The position numbers and the translations under genes were made by a program. The notes under the pieces are model-generated. The model was given only the letters and a program-made list of their open reading frames with translations, searched no databases and was not told where the DNA came from. From assembly GCA_019058365.1 (NCBI GenBank), contig JAHPZE010000002.1:266991-330990 (forward strand): 64,000 nt of DNA. The letters are read 5' to 3'. Origin of the DNA: Promethearchaeota archaeon. Lineage in GTDB: Archaea > Asgardarchaeota > Lokiarchaeia > Sigyniarchaeales > SOKP01. This document shows, one piece after another, positions 34,808 to 43,355 of the stretch; positions within the stretch are counted from its first letter, which is position 1, and each line of letters begins with the position of its first letter.

Positions 34808-37800
34808 ATGAATCAAAATATAGATAATACGAGAGATACACCTAAAATTACATTAATTACAGCTTCTGTTTTTTTGAAATGGTTAACCGAAGGTATTCAC
34901 GAGATTTATAGTCAATTTGGAAGGTTATTCGATTTTAAAATTTTTTTTCTTAATGATTTGGACTCAGGAAAAATATCAAAAGAGGAAGTTCAAGAAGCTA
35001 TTTATCAATCTAAAGTTATGTTAATTGATATCCGAGGAAATTCTCCTACAGTTGAACTATTGGTAAAATCTTATGAAGAAATGGAAAAAAATCAACCAGA
35101 ATTATTTGATACCAAAGAAATAATAGCATTAGTGGGAGGGAATAGCGAAATAAGAGGTTTAACAAAAATGGGGCCCTTTCAAGCCCGAAAAATACCTTCT
35201 CCTCAAAATAGGGAGTATAATATCGATGAAATACCAGATTTAACGAAAGCAGTAAGATTTGGACAAAGAATGACTGAGTTTTTGAAATTTTTAGGAAAAG
35301 TATTCCCTTTTAAAGTATTAAGACATGCGCGCTATTGGGTCATAATGATGGATTACTGGGTACATGGATTGGGAGGTATCGCTGAGAATCATAAATACAT
35401 GCTCCTGTTTCTTTTAAAGCACTATTTAGGATATAAGAATATTAAGGTTCCCAAACCAAAAAAGATACCCTCTTTTGGCATTTATGATCCTCAATTGAAT
35501 GAATATTTTAATAATACTGAAGATTATTTTAGAAAAAAGCCAATAGACCATAATAAACAAACTATAGGAATATTTTTTTATGGAGGATTATACTTTGAAC
35601 AATCTTTACCTATAGTAAAAGAATTTATGAAAAATTTCTCAGAATTTAATACTCTTCCTGTTTTTTCTGATGTTTTAACAAATGTAGAAGCTTATCAAGA
35701 ATTATTTTTTAAAGGTGGAGTAAAATTAATAAGCGCTGTTATTAATCTTCAATATTTTCAGTTAAATGGGGGTCCTTTTGGTGGAAATACCTATATAACA
35801 AGGGATTTATTTAAAAAATTAGATATCCCACAATTTAATCCAATTATACAATATGATATGTCTTTTGAGGAATATACTAAATCAAATGAAGGGATTAACC
35901 CCATTAACCAAGTGATTGCAATTGCAATGCCCGAATTAGATGGAAGAATAGAAATGATTACTGTTGGCAGTCTTAAAAATTTAGGATATTCTGATGATTT
36001 AAAATCCAATATTTTAGAAGTACAACCAATAATTGAAAATGTTAAATTCTATGCTCAAATGGTTAAAAAATGGTTATATTTGAGACTAAAAGAAAATTCT
36101 GAGAAAAAACTAGCAATTATTATTTATAACTATCCTCCTGGGGAAGATAAAATAGGTAATGCTGCATATTTAGATGTGTCTGAGTCAATCAAGAATTTAA
36201 TAGAAAAATTAATTAAAGAAGGATACAATACAGAAAAAATCCCTGAAAACAAAAATTTAATGGATTTATTTATTGATTTTGGTGCTGTAAATACACCAAA
36301 ATATATGAAGATCCAAAAATATAATGGACATAAAGTCTCTTTACAAGTCTATCTTAAATTCTTTAAAAATCTTCCTTTACATCTCCAAGATGAAATTATT
36401 GAATATTGGGGACCTCCACCCGGTAAGATTATGGTAGACAATTCACATCTCAAATTACCCATTATTCAATTTGGTAATATATATATTTGTCTACAACCCT
36501 CCAGAAGTAAAGTATCTGGAGATCCTAATGAATATCATAACAAGAATTTACCCCCTCATCATCAATATTTCGCTTTTTATCGTTATTTAGAAAATATTTT
36601 AAATATAGATGCCATAATTCATGTTGGAACTCATGGGACTGAAGAATTTCTTCCAGGCAAGGAATGTGCTGGTTGGATTTATGATTTTAATTTAAACTTA
36701 ATTAGTAGTATACCAAATATTTACTATTATCATATTACAAATACTAGTGAATCAGCTATCGCTAAAAGAAGAAGTAATGCGATTATTATTAATCATGCTG
36801 GACCTTCATTCAAAAACGCGGGATTGTATCAAGAATTTGCTCAGTTAGAGTTATTAATATCTGAATATCAAAATACCAACCTTTCTTTTAGCCTTAAAAC
36901 CCAAAAGAACAATAGAATCGATGATCTCGAAAAAGAAATTAAATATTTAGCAAAAAATATGAATATTGATTACGAACATATAGCAGAGTTGGAAGATAAA
37001 TTATATAGATATAAAGCTTCTGTAATTCCCATGGGGCTTCACATATTAGGAAAATCTTATTCTTCTCAACAAAAATTTGATCTAATTCGAATGATTTTAT
37101 TACACTCAACTGAAAAACCGGATTATGTTGAAGAATTTCTGTCATATTTTAAGAACAAAGAAAAAATTGATGTAAAAAAGGTTAAAAATTACTTAGACAC
37201 TTTTTTTAAGAGTAATGCAAATCAATTGTCTTTTGAAGATATAAATCAAAAGTTAGTATCTGAATATAGTATAAGTGAAGAAATAAATCAATTAACAATA
37301 AAATGGATATTGTCTTTAAAAAACAGAATTGAAAATTCTCTTGAATTAGACAATATCATCCATGCTCTGGAAGGAGGATATATTGAGCCAGGATTAGGAG
37401 GGGATCCAATCCGTTCTCCTCATATTTATCCAACTGGAAAAAATTCATATGGTTTTGATCCACGGCTAATACCTAATTCTACTGCAATAAAACGAGGAAA
37501 TGAAATAGCAGAAAAATTAATTCAAAATTACAAAACTAATAATAATGAGTGGCCCGAAACTGTTAGTGTAGTACTATGGGCCTTTGAAACTATGAAAACT
37601 GGGGGAGAGACTATTGGGCAAATTTTTAATTATTTAGGAGTTAAATCCGTTAAAAATAAATCCATTTGGACCACTGAATTAGAAATCATACCTTTAGAAG
37701 AAATGAATCATCCGAGAATCAATGTGATTATTACAATTTGTGGTATCTTTCGAGATACATTCCCTTATCATCTAGAATTAATTAATAAAGCAATTGAATT

Positions 37801-38605
37801 AGTAGCAGAGCTAGATGAAGATATTGAAAATAATTTTGTAAAAAAATCGATGTTTACATTGAAACAGAAAGGAGTAGAGAATATCGAAGCACGTGTATTT
37901 GGTCCACCTCCAGGAAAATATAATACAAATTTAACAGAGATAATAGCAGCTGGAAAGTGGGATGATGAGACAGAATTGGCAGAAGATTACCTTAAAAATA
38001 TGAGTTTTGCATATATGAAGAACCAGAAAGTAAGACAATTAGAAAAGAATTTTAGATTAAATATTAATGAAATTAAATTAATGAGTCAAATAAGAGATTC
38101 GAGTGAATATCAAATAACAGACTTAGATCACTACTATGAGTTTACTGGAGGATTAGCTCGTACATACAAACAAATTAATGGAAAAGACGCAAATGTTTAT
38201 ATAGCAGATTCTTCTAGTAAAGAAATTAAAATAAATACTTTAAGGGAAAGCATTAAAGAAGGCGCGATAACGCGTTCGTTGAATCCTAAATGGATTAATG
38301 GTTTATTAAAGCATAAGTATCATGGCGGTCAAAAAATAGCTGAAAGAGTAGAAAACTTTCTTGGCTTATCTGCTACAACTCATGAAGTAGATAACTGGAT
38401 TTGGGATAAAGCATATAATCAATATATAGAAAACGAAGAATTGAGGGAACGTTTAAAGGATAATAACAGGTTTGCAATGATGGACATAATAAAAAATATG
38501 CTTCAAGCTAATAACAGAGGTTATTGGGATGCTAATGAAGAACAAATAAATAATTTGAAAAAAATTTATCTTGAAATAGAAAATTGGGTTGAATTAAAGT
38601 ACTAA
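34808..38605 (+). CDS. cobN: CobN/BchH-like metal chelatase large subunit
   Basis: A 1265-aa protein matching the CobN/ChlH family in length and motifs: N-terminal cobalamin-chelatase domains, the segment IIHVGTHGTEEFLPGKECAG, YYHITNTSESAIAKRRSNAI, ALEGGYIEPGLGGDPIR with the Gly-rich stretch, and VWGP-like ARVFGPPPGKYN. It inserts cobalt (or Mg or Ni) into a tetrapyrrole using the AAA+/VWA motor encoded just upstream. The frame opens at a TTG at 34802. The ATG at 34808 is preferred. No other corrin biosynthesis gene is in the window, so the metal and pathway (cobalamin or another tetrapyrrole) remain open. Confidence 0.9.
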   Translation: MNQNIDNTRDTPKITLITASVFLKWLTEGIHEIYSQFGRLFDFKIFFLNDLDSGKISKEEVQEAIYQSKVMLIDIRGNSPTVELLVKSYEEMEKNQPELFDTKEIIALVGGNSEIRGLTKMGPFQARKIPSPQNREYNIDEIPDLTKAVRFGQRMTEFLKFLGKVFPFKVLRHARYWVIMMDYWVHGLGGIAENHKYMLLFLLKHYLGYKNIKVPKPKKIPSFGIYDPQLNEYFNNTEDYFRKKPIDHNKQTIGIFFYGGLYFEQSLPIVKEFMKNFSEFNTLPVFSDVLTNVEAYQELFFKGGVKLISAVINLQYFQLNGGPFGGNTYITRDLFKKLDIPQFNPIIQYDMSFEEYTKSNEGINPINQVIAIAMPELDGRIEMITVGSLKNLGYSDDLKSNILEVQPIIENVKFYAQMVKKWLYLRLKENSEKKLAIIIYNYPPGEDKIGNAAYLDVSESIKNLIEKLIKEGYNTEKIPENKNLMDLFIDFGAVNTPKYMKIQKYNGHKVSLQVYLKFFKNLPLHLQDEIIEYWGPPPGKIMVDNSHLKLPIIQFGNIYICLQPSRSKVSGDPNEYHNKNLPPHHQYFAFYRYLENILNIDAIIHVGTHGTEEFLPGKECAGWIYDFNLNLISSIPNIYYYHITNTSESAIAKRRSNAIIINHAGPSFKNAGLYQEFAQLELLISEYQNTNLSFSLKTQKNNRIDDLEKEIKYLAKNMNIDYEHIAELEDKLYRYKASVIPMGLHILGKSYSSQQKFDLIRMILLHSTEKPDYVEEFLSYFKNKEKIDVKKVKNYLDTFFKSNANQLSFEDINQKLVSEYSISEEINQLTIKWILSLKNRIENSLELDNIIHALEGGYIEPGLGGDPIRSPHIYPTGKNSYGFDPRLIPNSTAIKRGNEIAEKLIQNYKTNNNEWPETVSVVLWAFETMKTGGETIGQIFNYLGVKSVKNKSIWTTELEIIPLEEMNHPRINVIITICGIFRDTFPYHLELINKAIELVAELDEDIENNFVKKSMFTLKQKGVENIEARVFGPPPGKYNTNLTEIIAAGKWDDETELAEDYLKNMSFAYMKNQKVRQLEKNFRLNINEIKLMSQIRDSSEYQITDLDHYYEFTGGLARTYKQINGKDANVYIADSSSKEIKINTLRESIKEGAITRSLNPKWINGLLKHKYHGGQKIAERVENFLGLSATTHEVDNWIWDKAYNQYIENEELRERLKDNNRFAMMDIIKNMLQANNRGYWDANEEQINNLKKIYLEIENWVELKY

Positions 38606-38624
38606 TTTATCTAAATTATTGATA

Positions 38625-39536
38625 TTATACTAAATGATGAAATTCTTCAGCATTAATAATGACTTCTTTTAAAATTTGAAAGTTTTTATCCTCTCCATGA
38701 ATTAAAAATATCTTATTTTTGATTGGAATTGCTGCTTCTTTTCCGATTAAAACCCATTCTTCTTTAATTAAATTTCTAACTATTGAACCTTCTTTAAATT
38801 TAATATAAACTAATGCTCCTAAAAAACCATTAAATTTAGTTTCTTCAAGTTTCACATCTTCAAAGTCGGGAATTTCATTATTTTTACCTTCATTTTTAAT
38901 CTCATATTCAGTTTTACTCAATAGCAAATTTAAATTAGCTTGAATTAAATTAATATCATTCTCTATATTTCTTTTATAATTGTACTCGAAAATGATAAGA
39001 CCACATTCCTGTGTAAATGTTCCTTTATGACCTATCAGTTCATAATCATATACTATTCGACCTAAAGATTCTGAATGTTCGATAACTTCTGATTTTACTT
39101 TCCATCTCTTTGAAATAAGAGGTTCTATGTATTTTTGAGAACCAGGATGGATGGTATCAATCGTTAACTCTTTTTTTTCTTGATATAGTTTATCTAGAGT
39201 ATCGCCAATATACAACCTCTTTTGTTTTAGGTTCTCAATCTTTCCTTCCAGATTAACTAATATTTCATTAAAAATTTCCAAGGGGGGTTTAGCTATAAAT
39301 TTCATCCTTCGAGGTTGTTTTCTTATTTCTAAAACCTCAATCCAACCTTTATCACTCAGTTTTTCTAATATTCCATATAATGTTGTTCGTGCAATTTGAA
39401 GATTATATTTTAATCTTCCTACCATATCGCCATTGTGCCCTCTTTCAACTAATGCTAAATAGACTATAGCTTCGTCAGCAGTTAAACCAAAATCTTGTAA
39501 ATCTTGAATATATATTTCTTTTTCCTTATCTTTCAT
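38625..39536 (-). CDS. TrmB-family transcriptional regulator
   Basis: A 303-aa protein. The N-terminal winged helix (LQDFGLTADEAIVYLALVERGHNGDMVGRLKYNLQIARTTLYGILEKLSDKGWI) is the TrmB pattern. A coiled-coil dimerisation segment (~residues 85-125, EKKELTIDT end) follows. The C-terminal ~180 residues form a sensor domain that also appears in the regulator at 43356-44606. It is divergent from a methyltransferase gene. Two inverted repeats lie in the shared promoter region, one immediately upstream of this gene's TATA box, so autoregulation is plausible. Confidence 0.82.
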   Translation of the reverse strand: MKDKEKEIYIQDLQDFGLTADEAIVYLALVERGHNGDMVGRLKYNLQIARTTLYGILEKLSDKGWIEVLEIRKQPRRMKFIAKPPLEIFNEILVNLEGKIENLKQKRLYIGDTLDKLYQEKKELTIDTIHPGSQKYIEPLISKRWKVKSEVIEHSESLGRIVYDYELIGHKGTFTQECGLIIFEYNYKRNIENDINLIQANLNLLLSKTEYEIKNEGKNNEIPDFEDVKLEETKFNGFLGALVYIKFKEGSIVRNLIKEEWVLIGKEAAIPIKNKIFLIHGEDKNFQILKEVIINAEEFHHLV

Positions 39537-39590
39537 ACTTTTTCATAAATTATATAATAATTAATTAACATTTTTTATTATATAAATATG

Positions 39591-39610
39591 TTGTCGAGAA
39601 AGGACGACAA
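39591..39610. promoter_or_regulatory. Inverted repeat TTGTC-N10-GACAA next to TATA box
   Basis: TTGTCG-AGAAAGGA-CGACAA is a perfect 6-bp inverted repeat. It begins three bases beyond the TATA-like sequence of the TrmB-like gene (39578-39587, reads ATTTATATAA on the minus strand). The same TTGTC-N10-GACAA layout and position relative to TATA are found upstream of the actin gene at 46099-46118. Confidence 0.55.
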
Positions 39611-39611
39611 T

Positions 39612-39636
39612 AAGAATTTATTTAAATAGAATTCTT
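39612..39636. promoter_or_regulatory. AT-rich inverted repeat over the methyltransferase promoter
   Basis: AAGAATT-N11-AATTCTT forms a 7-bp inverted repeat whose centre contains the TATA-like TATTTAAATAG, about 45-55 bases upstream of the methyltransferase ATG at 39675. A protein bound here would block the promoter, so it is a likely repressor site, possibly for the divergently encoded TrmB-like protein. Confidence 0.45.
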
Positions 39637-39674
39637 ATTTTTGTTTATTTAGATAATTTAAAAATTGAAATAAG

Positions 39675-40376
39675 ATGATAATTGTGAGTAAAAGTAAAAA
39701 AATATGTGAAAGAATCCCTGAGGGTGAAGCAATATTAGATCAGATTGACTTCACAACAGAAGAATATAGTGAAGCATGCAGAAAAATGGAAGGAGAATAT
39801 CGGCGTTTGATAAATTTCATATTTAAAAAACTTGATATTAAAGAAAATTCAAAAATTTTAGAGATCGGGCCAGGACCAGGATGGATTGGAATTATGATGG
39901 CAAAACAAGATCCTTCACTGACAATAATTGGAATTGAACTTTCTAAAGATATGATGCGTGTAGCTAATAAAAACATAAGAAAGGAAGATATTGATGATCG
40001 AATTTCTTATATTCACGGAAATGCTGAAAATATGTATCAATTTTTAGATAATACATTCGATGTTGTTTTTGGAAATGGTACCCTTCATCATTGGGAAAAT
40101 CCTATAAATGTATTTAATGAGATTTTTAGAGTTCTGAAACCAGATGGTGTTTTTTGTATTTCTGATGGTCGACGAGATATAAGATTAGGAGCAAAAGTAA
40201 TTTTTCATACAATGAAATGGTTTATCCCTAAATTTATGAGAATTGGTTGGAAAACTTCAATAAATGCGGGATACACACCCGAAGAATTAACAGAAATATT
40301 AGATCAATCAAATCTAAAAGAAAATTATGAATTAAAAGCTGATCTTTTTGATATATTAGTTTATAATAAAACTTAA
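39675..40376 (+). CDS. Class I SAM-dependent methyltransferase
   Basis: A 233-aa methyltransferase. Motif I is ILEIGPGPGWIGIMMA, motif II is LTIIGIELS (the acidic residue binding the SAM ribose), then DRISYIHGNAEN, and VVFGNGTLHHWENP with a post-motif resembling UbiE/small-molecule methyltransferases. The substrate is unknown. It is the first of three rightward methyltransferase genes interleaved with two AbrB-like regulator genes, and it is 20 bases upstream of the first of these. The divergent TrmB-like gene likely regulates it. Confidence 0.85.
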   Translation: MIIVSKSKKICERIPEGEAILDQIDFTTEEYSEACRKMEGEYRRLINFIFKKLDIKENSKILEIGPGPGWIGIMMAKQDPSLTIIGIELSKDMMRVANKNIRKEDIDDRISYIHGNAENMYQFLDNTFDVVFGNGTLHHWENPINVFNEIFRVLKPDGVFCISDGRRDIRLGAKVIFHTMKWFIPKFMRIGWKTSINAGYTPEELTEILDQSNLKENYELKADLFDILVYNKT

Positions 40377-40396
40377 TATAAGAAAGGGAAGAATTA

Positions 40397-40864
40397 ATGC
40401 CACAAATTGCAAAGGGAGGAAAATATTTATTTGGATGGTCAAGAGTAGGAAATCAAGGTAAAATTAACATTCCTCCCGAAGCTTTTAATGAGTATAATTT
40501 AAAACTGGATAAATATGCCATCTTATTTTCAGGTAGTAAAACTTCAGGTGGATTTGGATTAAGTTCTGTGAGGATTTTAAAAAATTCCATCATGAAAGAA
40601 TTAATAGACAAATATACTTCACTAGCCAATTATAAGATACCTGAGGGAGAGGTTATCGAATTTAAAAATAAAAAATACTGTTGGGTAGCAATCCAAAAAG
40701 ATAGAAGTATAAATCTATCAGAAAAGACTTTAAATGCGTTTGGAATTAAGAAAAACGATAATTTGCTCTCCGGAAGAGGTAGCCATTTAGCTATCGGATT
40801 TATCGCAAAAGGACCAATATTTAAAGAAGCAAAAAAATATCCTGAAATTGAATTTTTTGAATGA
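40397..40864 (+). CDS. AbrB/SpoVT-like tandem-domain protein
   Basis: A 155-aa protein with two swapped-hairpin-like repeats. The first is GKYLFGWSRVGNQGKINIPPEAFNEY and the second, more diverged, is KYCWVAIQKDRSINLSEKTLNAFG followed by KKNDNLLSGRGSHLAIGF. The layout resembles the double AbrB protein encoded next, but the second half has lost the GQIVIP core. Such proteins bind DNA as dimers or act as small-molecule-responsive partners. It starts 20 bases after the methyltransferase gene and is probably co-transcribed with it. Confidence 0.65.
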   Translation: MPQIAKGGKYLFGWSRVGNQGKINIPPEAFNEYNLKLDKYAILFSGSKTSGGFGLSSVRILKNSIMKELIDKYTSLANYKIPEGEVIEFKNKKYCWVAIQKDRSINLSEKTLNAFGIKKNDNLLSGRGSHLAIGFIAKGPIFKEAKKYPEIEFFE

Positions 40865-40897
40865 AGATAGTCGTTATATTTAAATAGTATGATTCGT

Positions 40898-40947
40898 ATG
40901 ATCATATTAATATGATCATACCTATATGATCATATCAATATGAATCT
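40898..40947. promoter_or_regulatory. 14-bp iteron array with palindromic ATGATCAT core
   Basis: Three exact copies of the palindrome ATGATCAT start at 40898, 40912 and 40926, and a partial fourth (ATGAATCT) starts at 40940, all with a 14-base period. A TATA-like TTATATTTAAATAG lies at 40874-40887 just upstream. The array covers the expected transcription start and leader of the double-AbrB gene, so it is a likely operator, most simply for autoregulation. The period of ~1.3 helical turns suggests cooperative oligomer binding. Confidence 0.65.
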
Positions 40948-40953
40948 TAAAAG

Positions 40954-41412
40954 GTGATTAAAATAACTGAATTTCCTGGTAAAAAAGGAAAATATTTTTT
41001 TGGCTCAGTAAAGGTTGGGGAACGCGGTCAAATTGTTATTCCCCTTAAAGCTAGAGAAGTTTTTGGAATTGAAGCTAAAGATGAAGTATATATTGCTGGA
41101 GAATTAAATAAAGGATTAGGTTTAGCTAAAAGTTTGGATATCGATATAAAAGAGTTAGAAAAACATGAACATTATTTTGGTACTGCTAAAGTTGGTGAGC
41201 GAGGACAGATTGTTATTCCACAAGAAGCTCGAGAAATCTTTAAAATAAACTCTGGAGATTTAATCCTAATATTTGGAGATATTAAAAAAGGAATTGCCTT
41301 TACGAAAGCAACAAAATTGAAAAATTTTGCTATAAAGCTATTTCAATCATTCTTAGGAGGCTTCGAGGATATTCAGGAAAACAATAGAGGTGATTTTAAT
41401 GAAGAAGAATAA
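40954..41412 (+). CDS. Double AbrB/SpoVT-domain DNA-binding protein
   Basis: A 152-aa protein with two near-identical AbrB domains: GKYFFGSVKVGERGQIVIPLKAREVFGI and HYFGTAKVGERGQIVIPQEAREIF, each followed by a strand like KDEVYIAGELNKGLGL or GDLILIFGDIKKGIAF. The acidic tail (EDIQENNRGDFNEEE) is separate. AbrB-type proteins bind AT-rich operators. A four-unit iteron array lies in its promoter. The start is a GTG within AAGGTGAT. An ATA nine bases later is in the position where the next gene has its ATG, so the true start is uncertain. Its 3' end overlaps the start of the next methyltransferase gene. Confidence 0.85.
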   Translation: MIKITEFPGKKGKYFFGSVKVGERGQIVIPLKAREVFGIEAKDEVYIAGELNKGLGLAKSLDIDIKELEKHEHYFGTAKVGERGQIVIPQEAREIFKINSGDLILIFGDIKKGIAFTKATKLKNFAIKLFQSFLGGFEDIQENNRGDFNEEE

Positions 41413-41932
41413 AAATCAATCAAATATTGATTTTAGATTTATGTCATTTTTCTTTAAAATTCGTGATAAAATTCACCCTCCTATAGAAAAAATTATAAAA
41501 GCCAACATTAAACAAGGAGATATAGTTTTAGATTATGGTTGCGGATCAGGAAGTTATTCAATAGCTGCTGTTGAGATAGTAGGATCAAATGGGAAAATTT
41601 TTGCTGCAGATATTCATCCATTAGCATTGGAGAAAGTCAGAAAAAAAGCTGAAAAAAAAGGTTGTACTAATATTGAAACAATTCAAACCGATTGTGCTAC
41701 TGGATTAGATAATGAATATATTGATAAAGTAATTTGTTTTGATGTATTTCATGACATCCCTCATAAAAATGATCTATTAAAAGAATTTCATCGAGTTTTA
41801 AAATCAAAATCAATACTTTCCTTTGATGATCATCATATGAATGAAGATGAGATAATAGATTGCATCACTTCCAAAGGGCTCTTTAAATTAGTTGAAAAGA
41901 AGGATCAACAATATAATTTTATTAAAATCTAG
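41399..41932 (+). CDS. Class I SAM-dependent methyltransferase
   Basis: A 177-aa methyltransferase: motif I VLDYGCGSGSYSIAAVEIVG, an acidic residue in FAADIHPLALEKV, then VICFDVFHDIPHKNDLLKEFHRVLK. It is short, with only the Rossmann core, as in small-molecule or arsenite-methyltransferase-like proteins. The frame opens at a GTG at 41390 that lies within the GAGGTGAT Shine-Dalgarno. The ATG at 41399 is correctly spaced and used. The gene overlaps the preceding double-AbrB gene by 14 bases and is followed immediately by another methyltransferase gene, so they are co-translated. The substrate is unknown. Confidence 0.82.
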   Translation: MKKNKNQSNIDFRFMSFFFKIRDKIHPPIEKIIKANIKQGDIVLDYGCGSGSYSIAAVEIVGSNGKIFAADIHPLALEKVRKKAEKKGCTNIETIQTDCATGLDNEYIDKVICFDVFHDIPHKNDLLKEFHRVLKSKSILSFDDHHMNEDEIIDCITSKGLFKLVEKKDQQYNFIKI

Positions 41933-41944
41933 GTGGAAACAAAA

Positions 41945-42715
41945 ATGGAAGATAAACCTAAATATGGATGGTATGTGAAGGATCTAATTATTGGATTCAA
42001 TATCATAGGATTAATAGGATTATCTGCTTTTATTTACGGATTTTTAATAGACGGTATAGCACAAATATTTCTAATAATTTCAGGATTAGCTGTTGTTTTG
42101 GTATTTTTATGGCCAGGTATCGGAATGATAATACTGAATCTATATTTATTACGAAAAATACCTAAAATAGATTTAATTGCTAGAATGAAAGCATTAGATG
42201 AAATAAGTAATCCACAGATTTTAGATGTTGGATGTGGAACTGGAAGAACAGCAATTAAGATTGCTAAGGCATTAAAAAATGGAGGACATTTATTTGGAAT
42301 TGATATTTATTCGAAAATGGCAATTTCAGGAAACAGTTTAGATACTGTACAAAATAATGCTATAGTTGAAAAAGTGGAAGAAAGAACTACGTTTAAAAAT
42401 GGTTCTGCTATAGACATCCCTTTTGAAAACAATAGTTTCGATATTGTTAATGTTTCTTCAGTACTCCATGAAATACATGATCCAAACGGGCAAGATAAAG
42501 CAATGAAAGAGCTTTATCGAGTTTTAAAACCGGGTGGATATCTTTACTTGAGTGAATGGAACCGAACGTCATGGCAATTAATAGCATTTAGTGGGTTGTG
42601 TTGCTTTGTTTTTAAGCATAAGGATTACTGGGAGAAATTACTCAAAGAAAATAAATTTAAGAATATAATATATGAGAACATCACAGGTTTTGGAATTTTT
42701 ACCGTAAGAAAATAA
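41945..42715 (+). CDS. Membrane-anchored class I SAM-dependent methyltransferase
   Basis: A 256-aa protein. Two N-terminal membrane helices (~residues 13-35 and 40-65) precede a methyltransferase domain with motif I ILDVGCGTGRTAIKIAKAL, HLFGIDIYSKMA, FDIVNVSSVLHEIHDPNG and ELYRVLKPGGYLYLSEW. The anchor suggests a lipid or lipid-linked acceptor. The frame opens with a GTG at 41933 in the AGGTGG Shine-Dalgarno. The ATG at 41945 is 12 bases beyond and is chosen. It is the third methyltransferase of the rightward cluster and ends convergently, 7 bases from the next gene. Confidence 0.82.
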   Translation: MEDKPKYGWYVKDLIIGFNIIGLIGLSAFIYGFLIDGIAQIFLIISGLAVVLVFLWPGIGMIILNLYLLRKIPKIDLIARMKALDEISNPQILDVGCGTGRTAIKIAKALKNGGHLFGIDIYSKMAISGNSLDTVQNNAIVEKVEERTTFKNGSAIDIPFENNSFDIVNVSSVLHEIHDPNGQDKAMKELYRVLKPGGYLYLSEWNRTSWQLIAFSGLCCFVFKHKDYWEKLLKENKFKNIIYENITGFGIFTVRK

Positions 42716-42722
42716 ATTTTTT

Positions 42723-43265
42723 TTATTCTATTTTTTTATTTTTAAAAATAATACCTTCTTCAATCCAACTCCAATGTAACATTGGTCGTCTAAATTCTCC
42801 TTCAAATTCAAAACTAGATTTTTTTATCTGTTCTTGGACTTTATTTAATTGAATTCCATAAGAACCTATATGAGTAGCATGATAAGATAAAAATCCGGAT
42901 TTATCTTTTAAAACTCGATGTATTTCATTTAATAATTTGATTCTATCTTCTTTATCGAGTAAATGATACACATCATACATTAACACAACATCTATAAAAT
43001 TGTTCTTCAATGGAATCGATATTTTTTTCAAAGTCTTTATGATTTCAATATTCTTAATATTTTGAGACTTAATTTTATTAGATAATTCCTCTAAATGATC
43101 TTCATCGTAATCAAGAGCATAAATTTTACCAGTATTTCCTATAATTCGCGAAGCAATTATTGAATATACTCCTGTTCCACATCCAAAATCTAAGATTTTT
43201 TGTCCACTTTTAATTCCAAATTCTCTAAGTATGCTTTCTCCCTTTGAATTTAACCATTCTTCCAT
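42723..43265 (-). CDS. Class I SAM-dependent methyltransferase
   Basis: A 180-aa methyltransferase: KILDFGCGTGVYSIIASRIIG (motif I), IYALDYDEDHLEEL (acidic ribose-binding residue) and VVLMYDVYHLLDKEDRIKLLNEIHRVLK. It is similar in size and motif layout to the 177-aa enzyme at 41399-41932, so the two are probably paralogues. It lies between the rightward methyltransferase group and a TrmB-like regulator, and shares direction with the regulator. The substrate is unknown. Confidence 0.83.
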   Translation of the reverse strand: MEEWLNSKGESILREFGIKSGQKILDFGCGTGVYSIIASRIIGNTGKIYALDYDEDHLEELSNKIKSQNIKNIEIIKTLKKISIPLKNNFIDVVLMYDVYHLLDKEDRIKLLNEIHRVLKDKSGFLSYHATHIGSYGIQLNKVQEQIKKSSFEFEGEFRRPMLHWSWIEEGIIFKNKKIE

Positions 43266-43355
43266 GTTTATTTCTACTTTTTATTATTTATTAAAATAAA
43301 GGATATGAAAAATTTCTATAATAAGAAAGAATTGTGAAAAACATAAAAATAGCCT

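Noticed and set aside
40898..40947. Iterons as a replication origin or short CRISPR array
   Set aside because: Units are 14 bases, adjacent and palindromic, without spacers. They sit on a regulator promoter with no replication gene nearby, so an operator is more likely.
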